From assembly GCF_000429085.1 (NCBI RefSeq), contig NZ_KE386846.1, forward strand, positions 133,898 to 197,897: DNA of 64,000 nt, written 5' to 3'. Positions 8,241-15,540 of the stretch are shown in pieces. Within the stretch, counting starts at the first letter, position 1, and the number at the start of each line of letters is the position of its first letter. The notes beneath the pieces were generated by a model, which was not told the origin of the DNA, searched no databases, and saw only the letters and a list, made by a program, of their open reading frames with translations. Made by a program: the position numbers and the translations under genes. The stretch comes from Streptomyces flavidovirens DSM 40150 (lineage in GTDB: Bacteria > Actinomycetota > Actinomycetes > Streptomycetales > Streptomycetaceae).

Positions 8241-9161
8241 ATGTACGACTACGACCTGCTCGTCGTGGGGTCGGCCAACGCCGACCTGGTGATCGGCGTC
8301 GAGCGCCGCCCCGCCCCCGGCGAGACCGTGCTCGGCTCCGACCTGGCCGTCCACCCGGGCGGCAAGGGCGCCAACCAGGCCGTCGCCGCCGCCCGCCTCG
8401 GCGCCAGGACCGCCCTCCTGGCCCGCGTCGGCGACGACGCCCACGGGCGCCTGCTGCTGGAATCGCAGCGCGCGGCCGGTGTGGAGACCGGTGGGGTACG
8501 CGTCGGCGGGGCGCCCACCGGGGTCGCCCTGATCACCGTGGACCCCTCGGGTGACAACAGCATCGTCGTCTCGCCCGGCGCCAACGCCCGGCTGACCTCC
8601 GAGGACGTCCGCGACGCCGCCGCCCTCTTCGCCGGCGCCCGCGTCGTCTCGGCGCAACTGGAGATCCCCCTGGAGACGGTGGCCGAGGTGGTACGTGCGC
8701 GGGCGGCCGGGACCCGGTTCGTACTGAACCCGTCGCCGCCCGCCCCGCTGCCCGCCGACGTGCTCGCCGCGTGCGACCCGCTGGTGGTCAACGAGCACGA
8801 GGCCCGGTTCATGCTCGGCGGCCACGCGGGTGGGTACGACGGCAAGGAGCCCGAGGACTGGGCGCGGGCGCTGCTCGCGCTCGGCGCCCGGTCGGTGGTC
8901 GTCACCCTGGGCGCGGAGGGCGCGCTGGTCGCCGCGGGCGGTACGGACACCGCCGCGGTACGCGTGCCGAGCCCCCGCGTCGACGCCGTCGACACCACGG
9001 GCGCTGGTGACGCCTTCACCGCCGCGCTGGCCTGGCGGCTCGCGCGGGGCGAGGACCTGGCGACGGCCGCCGCCTTCGCGGTACGGGTGGGCGCCGCCGC
9101 CGTCACGAAGGAGGGCGCGCAGGTGTCCTTCCCGACCGCCGAGGAGGTCGCGGCGCTGTGA
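8241..9161 (+). CDS. rbsK: Ribokinase
   Basis: The 306-residue PfkB-family sugar kinase phosphorylates ribose at C5 after import. It carries both family signatures: an N-terminal glycine motif in HPGGKGANQAVAAARLGA, and near the C-terminus DTTGAGDAFTAALAWRL, whose Asp in GAGD is the catalytic base and whose glycines form the anion hole. ATG 8241 is preceded by AGGA; an in-frame GTG at 8211 overlapping the preceding stop (GTGA) would add ten residues and mirror the other junctions of this operon, so the start is not settled. Its stop overlaps rbsD. Confidence 0.93.
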   Translation: MYDYDLLVVGSANADLVIGVERRPAPGETVLGSDLAVHPGGKGANQAVAAARLGARTALLARVGDDAHGRLLLESQRAAGVETGGVRVGGAPTGVALITVDPSGDNSIVVSPGANARLTSEDVRDAAALFAGARVVSAQLEIPLETVAEVVRARAAGTRFVLNPSPPAPLPADVLAACDPLVVNEHEARFMLGGHAGGYDGKEPEDWARALLALGARSVVVTLGAEGALVAAGGTDTAAVRVPSPRVDAVDTTGAGDAFTAALAWRLARGEDLATAAAFAVRVGAAAVTKEGAQVSFPTAEEVAAL

Positions 9162-9547
9162 AGAAGGCCGGAGTTCTCAACCGTCATCTGGCGGGGGCCC
9201 TGGCCGGCCTGGGCCATGGTGACGGGGTTCTCGTCTGCGACGCGGGCATGCCGATTCCGGCCGGTCCGCGCGTCGTGGACCTGGCCTTCCGCGCCGGAAT
9301 ACCGTCCTTCGCAGACGTACTCGAAGGTCTGCTGGCCGAGCTGGTGATCGAGGGCGCGACGGCCGCGCACGAGGTACGGGAGGCGAATCCGGCGGCGGCC
9401 GCGCTGCTGGAGGAGTGCCTTCCGGGGCTTGTCCTGGTGCCGCACGACGACCTCAAGGCGCTGTCGGCAGAGGCCCGGCTGGTGGTACGTACCGGCGAGG
9501 CACGCCCGTACGCGAACGTACTGCTGCGCTGCGGCGTCTTCTTCTGA
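9158..9547 (+). CDS. rbsD: D-ribose pyranase
   Basis: The 129-residue cytoplasmic enzyme interconverts pyranose and furanose forms of ribose so that ribokinase receives its substrate. It starts MKKAGVLNRHLAGALAGLGH, with the catalytic His at residue 20, and has the typical CDAGMPIP segment and the C-terminal RTGEARPYANVLLRCGV that completes the neighbouring active site in the ring-shaped oligomer. GTG 9158 overlaps the rbsK stop (GTGA). It is the last gene of the operon and ends just before a strong hairpin. Confidence 0.93.
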   Translation: MKKAGVLNRHLAGALAGLGHGDGVLVCDAGMPIPAGPRVVDLAFRAGIPSFADVLEGLLAELVIEGATAAHEVREANPAAAALLEECLPGLVLVPHDDLKALSAEARLVVRTGEARPYANVLLRCGVFF

Positions 9548-9561
9548 CCGGGGAACGACGC

Positions 9562-9599
9562 GATCGCCGGGGGGCTCGCATGGAGCCCGCCCGGCGATC
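9562..9599. terminator. Bidirectional terminator between rbsD and the CHRD gene
   Basis: GATCGCCGG (9562-9570) pairs with CCGGCGATC (9591-9599), and an inner GGGCTC / GAGCCC stem continues it to a short loop. It lies between two convergent genes, 15 bases after rbsD and 14 bases beyond the end of the CHRD gene, so it can end both transcripts. No U-tract is obvious, as is common in streptomycetes. Confidence 0.75.
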
Positions 9600-9612
9600 C
9601 GGTACCGGCGCC

Positions 9613-10125
9613 CTACCTGCGGTGGAGCTGCCCGCGGATGGCCCCGTCGGGGAAGGGCCGGTTGTGCACGTTCACGTAGAACTTGCCGGGCTTGGTGGCG
9701 ATCGCCCTCAGTTCACGGAACGTCAGGACCTTGGCGGCGTTGTCGTGCGTCTGGTGCCGGTGAGCCTTGACGCAGCCCTTCGAGGACCCGTGCGTGGGCG
9801 TCTTGAGGGTGACGACGATCCGCCCGGCCGTACCGCGCCTGCCCGCGTGGATGTGGGCGGCGGTGGGCTTCGCGATCTTGCGTACCTTCAGTGAGTAGCA
9901 CAGGGTGCCGTGCTTGATCTCGTACCAGAACTCGCCGCTCCCGTTACGGTCGCCCGGTCCTGGCACTTCCTCGCGGCCGGTGAGGTGGGCCTGGCCATGG
10001 GTGACTCTGTCGCGGCCGTCGGCGGGGCCGGTATCGGCCGCGACGGCCGGAGTGGCCAGGGTGGCGAAGGCGGCCGCGCAGGAAACGGCCGAGACCATCA
10101 GGGTGATCGGAACACGCATGGACAT
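9613..10125 (-). CDS. Secreted CHRD-domain protein
   Basis: The 170-residue protein has a Sec signal peptide (hydrophobic core LMVSAVSCAAAFATLATPAVA, with AVA-AD cleavage). A single CHRD domain follows, with HLTGREEVPGPGDRNGSGEF, AHIHAGRRGTAGRIVV and the closing FYVNVHNRPFPDGAIRGQL, which is the diagnostic end of the fold. CHRD proteins are exported beta-rich domains of unknown biochemical role. The reading frame is open further upstream, but ATG 10125 is chosen because it directly precedes the signal peptide; the extra N-terminus is Arg/Pro-rich and does not look coding. Confidence 0.8.
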   Translation of the reverse strand: MSMRVPITLMVSAVSCAAAFATLATPAVAADTGPADGRDRVTHGQAHLTGREEVPGPGDRNGSGEFWYEIKHGTLCYSLKVRKIAKPTAAHIHAGRRGTAGRIVVTLKTPTHGSSKGCVKAHRHQTHDNAAKVLTFRELRAIATKPGKFYVNVHNRPFPDGAIRGQLHRR

Positions 10126-10394
10126 CTCATCTCTGTGTCGGGCGATCGGGCTGGTTCCCACACAAGGACAGCCGCGCCCATCCCTCAACATGTGGGCGGC
10201 TGAATGGGTGCGCCGGCGGCGGGCGGGACCTGGCCGGGGAGCGGTGTCGGGCCACTGAGGACGCGTCATGACCGGATGCATGACCGGATCGGCCCCCTCG
10301 TCTTTGGCCTGAGTGAACTACTGGTGAGGGACGGGCTGTTGGTGAGAGGTTGCGCCTCGTTACGTGCCGTCGAAGCCGCGTAGGGAGAGTGCTC

Positions 10395-12638
10395 ATGCTC
10401 AGAGGGAGACCTACCAGAACAGCACAGTGGGCCGTCATCGGGGCAGCGCTGGTCACGGCCGGACTGCTGGCCCCCGGACCGCGGACCGCCGAAGCGGCCA
10501 CGGCCGCCGACGGCGACGTACTGCGCGGTCCCGCCGCCCCGGCCGAGTACAGCTATCTGCAGAAGAAGATTCCGGGGGAACCGCTGCCCCGGCACGCGTA
10601 CGAGTCCGCCGCCTCCGAGGCCGCCGAGCTGCCCCGCACACCGGGCAGATGGAAGTCCCTCGGCCCCACGAACATCGGTGGGCGCATCGTCGACCTCGCC
10701 CTGGACCCGCAGGACGCCGACACCGTCTACGCGGCGGCCGCCAGCGGCGGACTGTGGCGTTCCACGAACGCCGGGCGCACCTTCAGCCCCGCCTGGCCCG
10801 CGCAGCAGACGCAGGCGATGGGCGCGGTCGCCACCTCGTCCGACGGGACGCTGTACGCGGGGACCGGCGAGCCCAACCCGGGCGGCGGCAGCCTCACGTA
10901 CGAAGGCACGGGCGTCTACCGCTCGACCGACGACGGGAAAACCTGGAAGCCCGCCGGTCTGCGCGACTCCGGTACGGTCGGCGCCCTGCGCGCCGACCCG
11001 CGAGACCCGCGCCGGATCTTCGCGGCAGCCGCCGGTTCGCTGTACGTCCCCGGCGGTGACCGGGGTGTCTATCTGTCCGAGAACGCGGGCAGGTCGTGGC
11101 GGCACGTACTGGACGTACCGAACGAGTTCACCGGCGCCGTCGACGTGCAGATCGACCCCGCCGACCCCGACCGGGTGTACGCCGTCCTGTGGGACCGGCG
11201 GCGCGAGCCCGACAAGCGCACCTACGGCGGCACGGGCTCCGGCGTCTTCCGCTCCGACGACGGCGGCTCCACCTGGCGGCGGCTCGGCGGCGGACTGCCC
11301 GCCCCGGGCCCGGACACAGGACGTATCGGACTCGGCGTCGCGGCGTCCGAACCGGGACGGCTGTACGCGCTCGTGGGTGACGCGAAGGGCGGGTTCGCCG
11401 GGTTCTTCACCTCCGCCGACGCGGGCGAGAGCTGGACCAGGCTGCCCGATGACAGCAAGCTCGCCCAGTCGCAGGGCGGGTTCTCGTGGTGGTTCGGGAA
11501 GGTCTGGGTCGACCCGGACGACTCACGCCATGTGCACGCGGCCGGAGTCGCCCTGATGACGTCGAAGGACGGCGGCGCGAGCTGGACGGGTGAGAGCCAG
11601 GCCGTCCATGTCGACCAGCACGCCATGGTCTGGGACCCGCGCCGCCCGTCCCGCGTCTACCTCGGCAATGACGGCGGCGTCTACCGCTCGGAGGCCGGCG
11701 GAGACCGGGGATGGACCAAGGCGACGTACATGCCGTGGACCCAGCTCTACAGCGTCGCCACCACCCCGCAGGACACCGGCCGCATATCGGGCGGCGCCCA
11801 GGACAACGGCTCGCTGCGCTCCTGGGGGGGGACGGGCTTCAACGAGTACCTGGGCGGCGACGGCCTCCAGAACCTCATCAACCCGGCCGACCGCGAGAAC
11901 GTCTACGCCTGCTACCAGTACGGCAATTGCGCCCGCTCGGCCGACGGCGGCGACACGATGACGTACTTCACCCAAGCCACGACCTCGGACCGGCGCAACT
12001 GGTTCACTCCGCTCCAGTTCGACCCGGTGAACCCGCGCGTCATGTACTACGGCGGCAACCGCCTGAACCGCTCCACCGACGGCGGAGCGACCTGGCAGCC
12101 CATCAGCCCCGACCTCACCGGCGGACCGAGCCGCGACACCTACCCGTACGGCACCCTCACCACCGTCGCTGCGGCCCGCGACGGCCGCACCGTCTGGGCG
12201 GGTACGGACGACGGCCGGGTCTGGGTCACCCGTGACCTCGGCGCCCACTGGACGAAGGTCCTCGAAGGGCAGCCCTGGGTGACGCGGGTCGTCGTCGACC
12301 CGAAGGATCCGCAGACGGCGTACGCCGCCTTGTCCGGGTACCGCTCGGGCGAGGCGCAGCCGCATCTGCTGCGCACGACCGACGCGGGCGCGAGCTGGAC
12401 CGACCTGTCCGGCAACCTCCCGCAGGCCCCGGTGAACGACGTGGTCCTGGCGGGCGGCGGCAAGCTCTACGCGGCCACCGACCAGGGCGTCTTCACCCGC
12501 AACGGCTCGCGCGGCTGGCGCCGGCTCGGCGGCGGGATGCCGCTGGTGCCGGTGGACGACCTCGACTACGACGCCAGGAACCACCGCCTGGTGGCGGCCA
12601 CGTTCGGCCGCGGCTTCTACGCGTTCCGTACGACGTAA
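10395..12638 (+). CDS. Secreted Asp-box (BNR-type) beta-propeller protein
   Basis: The 747-residue protein has a signal peptide ending near AEA-AT (about residue 34). It then has at least nine Asp-box repeats of the pattern S-x-D-x-G-x-x-W spread along the chain, for example STDDGKTW, SDDGGSTW, SADAGESW, SKDGGASW and STDGGATW. These mark one or two seven-bladed propellers as in sialidases, GH74 xyloglucanases and sortilin-like proteins. Catalytic residues cannot be assigned by eye, so the substrate stays open: a glycoside hydrolase or a binding protein are both possible. ATG 10395 has GGGAGAG six bases upstream. A hairpin follows the stop. Confidence 0.82.
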   Translation: MLRGRPTRTAQWAVIGAALVTAGLLAPGPRTAEAATAADGDVLRGPAAPAEYSYLQKKIPGEPLPRHAYESAASEAAELPRTPGRWKSLGPTNIGGRIVDLALDPQDADTVYAAAASGGLWRSTNAGRTFSPAWPAQQTQAMGAVATSSDGTLYAGTGEPNPGGGSLTYEGTGVYRSTDDGKTWKPAGLRDSGTVGALRADPRDPRRIFAAAAGSLYVPGGDRGVYLSENAGRSWRHVLDVPNEFTGAVDVQIDPADPDRVYAVLWDRRREPDKRTYGGTGSGVFRSDDGGSTWRRLGGGLPAPGPDTGRIGLGVAASEPGRLYALVGDAKGGFAGFFTSADAGESWTRLPDDSKLAQSQGGFSWWFGKVWVDPDDSRHVHAAGVALMTSKDGGASWTGESQAVHVDQHAMVWDPRRPSRVYLGNDGGVYRSEAGGDRGWTKATYMPWTQLYSVATTPQDTGRISGGAQDNGSLRSWGGTGFNEYLGGDGLQNLINPADRENVYACYQYGNCARSADGGDTMTYFTQATTSDRRNWFTPLQFDPVNPRVMYYGGNRLNRSTDGGATWQPISPDLTGGPSRDTYPYGTLTTVAAARDGRTVWAGTDDGRVWVTRDLGAHWTKVLEGQPWVTRVVVDPKDPQTAYAALSGYRSGEAQPHLLRTTDAGASWTDLSGNLPQAPVNDVVLAGGGKLYAATDQGVFTRNGSRGWRRLGGGMPLVPVDDLDYDARNHRLVAATFGRGFYAFRTT

Positions 12639-12668
12639 CGGCCGCAGCCGCCGTAACCGCCGAAGCGG

Positions 12669-12705
12669 CCGGCCGGGAGCGCGGTGTCAGCCGTCTCCCG
12701 GCCGG
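12669..12705. terminator. GC-rich terminator hairpin after the propeller gene
   Basis: CCGGCCGGGAG (12669-12679) and CTCCCGGCCGG (12695-12705) form a perfect 11-bp stem with a 15-base loop. It lies 30 bases after the stop codon of the beta-propeller gene and upstream of the LysR promoter. There is no U-tract. Confidence 0.7.
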
Positions 12706-12757
12706 ATCCGGGGCTGGTTCTGCTGCCGACAGGGGCGTCCAGCACGGCTGAATAGGT

Positions 12758-12789
12758 GATGTTCGTACATCCCAAAATCCGCTTATGCT
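12758..12789 (+). promoter_or_regulatory. Promoter and possible LysR box of the regulator gene
   Basis: GATGTTCGTACATC (12758-12771) is an imperfect dyad of the T-N11-A type bound by LysR proteins. TATGCT (12784-12789) lies exactly six bases before the GTG start of the LysR gene, the position expected of a -10 element for a leaderless transcript. The overlap of dyad and promoter suggests autoregulation. Confidence 0.5.
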
Positions 12790-12795
12790 CCACGA

Positions 12796-13701
12796 GTGTT
12801 CGATACGCGGCACATCAAGTCCTTCCACGAAGTGGTCAGGACCGGCTCGTACTCCGCCGCAGCCCGCGTCCTGGGATACACGCAGCCAGCGATCACCCAG
12901 CAGATGAAGGCGCTCGAACGTGACGTCGGTACGCCCCTGTTCACCCGCGTCGGCCGCGGTCTGCGGCTCACCGAGGCCGGGGAGACGCTGGCACGGCACG
13001 CGGCCGTCATCCTCGACGACCTGTCCGCCGCCCGGCAGCAGATGACCTCCCTCACCCGGCTGCGCGCGGGCCGGGTGCGCGTCTGCGCCTTCCCCAGCGC
13101 CAACGCGACCCTCGTCCCCGAGGCCATGGCCCTGCTGGCCGCCGGTCATCCGGGGGTGGCAGTGGAGCTCCTGGAGGACGAGCCGCCCGAGTCGCTGCGG
13201 CGCCTGGTGCGCGGGGAATGCGACATCGCGCTCGCCTTCACCTATCCGGGGTCGCACGAGGACGTGCCCGGAGAAGTGCTGGAAGTCCCGTTGATGGAGG
13301 ACCAGTTACTGGTCCTGCTGCCGGCCGGGCACCCGCTCGCGCGGCGCCGTGCCGTTCGGCTGGCGGACCTCGCGGAGGAACGCTGGATCGCGGGCTGTCC
13401 GCGCTGCCGCGTCAACTTCCTGCACGAGTGCGCCGAACAGGGCTTCGCGCCCGACATCGCCTTCACCACCGACGACAACCTCGTGGTGCAGAGCCTTGTC
13501 GCGGAAGGGCTCGGCGTAGCGATGATGCCGGGTCTGGTGCTCAACTTCCTCCGCCACCCGAAGGTGGCGGGGCGTGCGTTGCAGCCCGCGTCCCGGCGGC
13601 AGATCTCGGCGTACGTGCTGCGTGAGCATCTGCGGATACCGGCCACGGCGCTGGTGCTCGGAGAGCTCAAGACGGTCGCGGCGAACAAGATCGGCTGCTG
13701 A
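12796..13701 (+). CDS. LysR-family transcriptional regulator
   Basis: The 301-residue protein has the LysR winged helix at residues 1-60 (FHEVVRTGSYSAAARVLGYT then QPAITQQMKALERDVGTPLF). A C-terminal effector domain with the two-subdomain pattern follows (RVRVCAFPSANATLVPEA; QSLVAEGLGVAMMPGL). CPRCRVNFLHEC in the effector domain is unusual: four residues from the Cys-rich stretch could sense redox state or a metal. No ribosome site precedes GTG 12796, which fits a leaderless mRNA. The downstream gene on the same strand is a cysteine-dioxygenase-like cupin and is a candidate target. Confidence 0.87.
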   Translation: MFDTRHIKSFHEVVRTGSYSAAARVLGYTQPAITQQMKALERDVGTPLFTRVGRGLRLTEAGETLARHAAVILDDLSAARQQMTSLTRLRAGRVRVCAFPSANATLVPEAMALLAAGHPGVAVELLEDEPPESLRRLVRGECDIALAFTYPGSHEDVPGEVLEVPLMEDQLLVLLPAGHPLARRRAVRLADLAEERWIAGCPRCRVNFLHECAEQGFAPDIAFTTDDNLVVQSLVAEGLGVAMMPGLVLNFLRHPKVAGRALQPASRRQISAYVLREHLRIPATALVLGELKTVAANKIGC

Positions 13702-13807
13702 CGGCGCCGAAGGGCCACACCGCGTCCGGACTCATAAGCGGATCTTGGGCGGTACCGCACAAACGCTCCTTGGACGCCGCCGGCCGGGCCGCGCAAGGCT
13801 TGCCCGT

Positions 13808-14413
13808 ATGACCACTTCGACCGCGGCCATGGATGGGCGCACGACGACGCGTCTCGCCGTATTCATCTCCGAAGTCCGTGAGGCCGTCGCGCTCGGCCTG
13901 CCGCCCGACCCCACGGCGCACCTTGTCGGCGAGCGGCTCGCACCGCATCTGGGCGCCGGCGACCTGCTCACCGCCGGGCAGCGCGCGAGCGATCCGGAGC
14001 ACTACCGCCAGCACCTCCTGCACGCGGAACCCGACGGAAGTTTCTCGGTCGTCGCGCTCGTCTGGCTGCCCGGCCAGCGCACCCCCGTGCACGACCATGT
14101 GGCGTGGTGCACGACCGGCGTCCACGCCGGCGCCGAACACGAGCGGCGCTACCGGCTCGTCCCGTCCTGCGACGGCACGGCGGCGCGGCTGGTCGCCACG
14201 CGGGACGTCGTCAACCCGCGGGGGACGGTGTGCGGCTTCGCGCCGCCCGGGGACATCCACCTCGTGTGGAACGCGGGAACGGACGTGGCGATCTCCCTGC
14301 ACGTGTACGGCGCGGACCTGTCACGCCTCGGCACGAGCGTCCGGCGGGTGTACGAGGTGCCTGCTGAGCGGGCGGCAACCGGTGCCGCTGACGGCACGCC
14401 GGGTCAAGCGTGA
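13808..14413 (+). CDS. Cysteine dioxygenase-like cupin protein
   Basis: The 201-residue protein belongs to the cysteine dioxygenase type I-like cupins. It has the metal-binding core PVHDHVAWCTTGVHAGAEHE, in which the HxH pair and a later acidic residue would hold the metal, and the second cupin motif DIHLVWNAGTDVAISLHVYG with the third His. Members oxidise thiols such as cysteine or mercaptopropionate; the exact substrate cannot be read from sequence. There is no clear ribosome site before ATG 13808. TTGGAC (13770-13775) with AAGGCT about seven bases before the start may be its promoter. It lies downstream of the LysR gene. Confidence 0.75.
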   Translation: MTTSTAAMDGRTTTRLAVFISEVREAVALGLPPDPTAHLVGERLAPHLGAGDLLTAGQRASDPEHYRQHLLHAEPDGSFSVVALVWLPGQRTPVHDHVAWCTTGVHAGAEHERRYRLVPSCDGTAARLVATRDVVNPRGTVCGFAPPGDIHLVWNAGTDVAISLHVYGADLSRLGTSVRRVYEVPAERAATGAADGTPGQA

Positions 14414-14528
14414 TGCCGGGGCGGGTGGGGGCGCGCCGGTGACCACGGCCTCACCGCGGCCCGGCATGCGGGATTCGGCCACGGCCGTCGTCCGGCCGAC
14501 CCGCTTCGGGATTCCGGTGCGTACTGCC

Positions 14529-14534
14529 TATGCT
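14529..14534 (+). promoter_or_regulatory. -10 element for a leaderless phosphopantetheinyl transferase mRNA
   Basis: TATGCT lies six bases before GTG 14541 and is identical in sequence and spacing to the element before the LysR gene at 12784. No Shine-Dalgarno sequence lies between it and the start. Confidence 0.5.
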
Positions 14535-14540
14535 CGGCCG

Positions 14541-15338
14541 GTGAACGCAACCGTGATGTACGCGCCCACGACCCCGGTTCTCGGAGCGTCCGCACCCGTG
14601 GTGTGGCCGCAGCCGCGCGCGGAAGGCGGCGGCGCGGCGCCCGTGCTGTGGAGTGTGGACGCCGAGCGGCAGGGCGACGTCGCGGCGCGGCTCGCCGTCG
14701 GCGTACTCGACGACGGCGAGAAGGAGCGCGCGGCGGCGTTCGTCCGCGAGGCCGACCGCAGGTGTTACGTCACGGCCCATGTGGCGCTCAGGTCGATGCT
14801 GGGCGCCTGCCTGGGAATCGAACCGGCAGCGGTGCGCATCCACCGGGAGCCGTGCGCTTCCTGCGGCGGCCCGCACGGGCGGCCCGCCACGGCGGACGGC
14901 CCGGTGCACTTCTCGCTGTCGCACAGCGGCAGCGTGGCACTGATCGCCTGTGCGGCGGTGCCCGTGGGGGTGGACGTGGAGGCGGTTCCCCGGCCCGGCG
15001 TGGTGCGGGAGGTCGCGGGGGAGTTGCATCCGCGAGAGACCGCCGAGCTGTTGGCCTTGCCCGAGACCGGTCGGGCTGCGGCCTTCGCGCGGGTCTGGGC
15101 GCGCAAGGAGGCGTACCTCAAGGGGCTCGGCATCGGTCTCGCCCGCGGTCTCTCGCTCGACTACCTCGGCACCGGCCCGGCGGCGGCGAAGCATCCGGCG
15201 GGCTGGACCGTCAGCGATGTGGTGGCCCCCGACGGCTTCGCGGCCGCCGTCGCCGTTCAGTCCCCGCCCGCGCCCGCGCAGGCTTCCGCTCCGGGCGACG
15301 GGGAGCACGCGTCACGCGAACCGCTCCACCGCGCCTGA
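14541..15338 (+). CDS. 4'-phosphopantetheinyl transferase, Sfp type
   Basis: The 265-residue enzyme transfers phosphopantetheine from CoA to carrier-protein serines. Visible are the substrate-binding segment HFSLSHSGSVALIA, the metal-binding motif VGVDVEAV (Asp 145, Glu 147) and WARKEAYLKGLGIGL (Glu 190, Lys 195), which together define the Sfp family. No polyketide, peptide or siderophore synthase lies in the window, so it probably serves carrier proteins encoded elsewhere. GTG 14541 has no ribosome site, but TATGCT lies six bases upstream, the same arrangement as the LysR gene. This start is preferred over the long open frame that continues upstream inside the preceding gene. Confidence 0.9.
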   Translation: MNATVMYAPTTPVLGASAPVVWPQPRAEGGGAAPVLWSVDAERQGDVAARLAVGVLDDGEKERAAAFVREADRRCYVTAHVALRSMLGACLGIEPAAVRIHREPCASCGGPHGRPATADGPVHFSLSHSGSVALIACAAVPVGVDVEAVPRPGVVREVAGELHPRETAELLALPETGRAAAFARVWARKEAYLKGLGIGLARGLSLDYLGTGPAAAKHPAGWTVSDVVAPDGFAAAVAVQSPPAPAQASAPGDGEHASREPLHRA

Positions 15339-15540
15339 CACGCCACCTGCCACGGCCTGCTGTATACGATCCCGACCGCCCGCGTGTTGACCGGAGCCCC
15401 TCAGTCCGCACGCCGGGGCGGCCAGTGACGAAGCGCCGGGTAACGGTCGTTCACTCGTTTCGGACCGAAGTGCGCGGAACGATTCCACCCGCAGCGCCGC
15501 CGGGCTACGCTCGATGTCCGCCACGGTTTGGGGAGGGATG

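Noticed and set aside
14541..15338. Phosphopantetheinyl transferase as marker of a biosynthetic gene cluster
   Set aside because: No polyketide synthase, peptide synthetase or carrier protein lies within the window, so a cluster is not supported.
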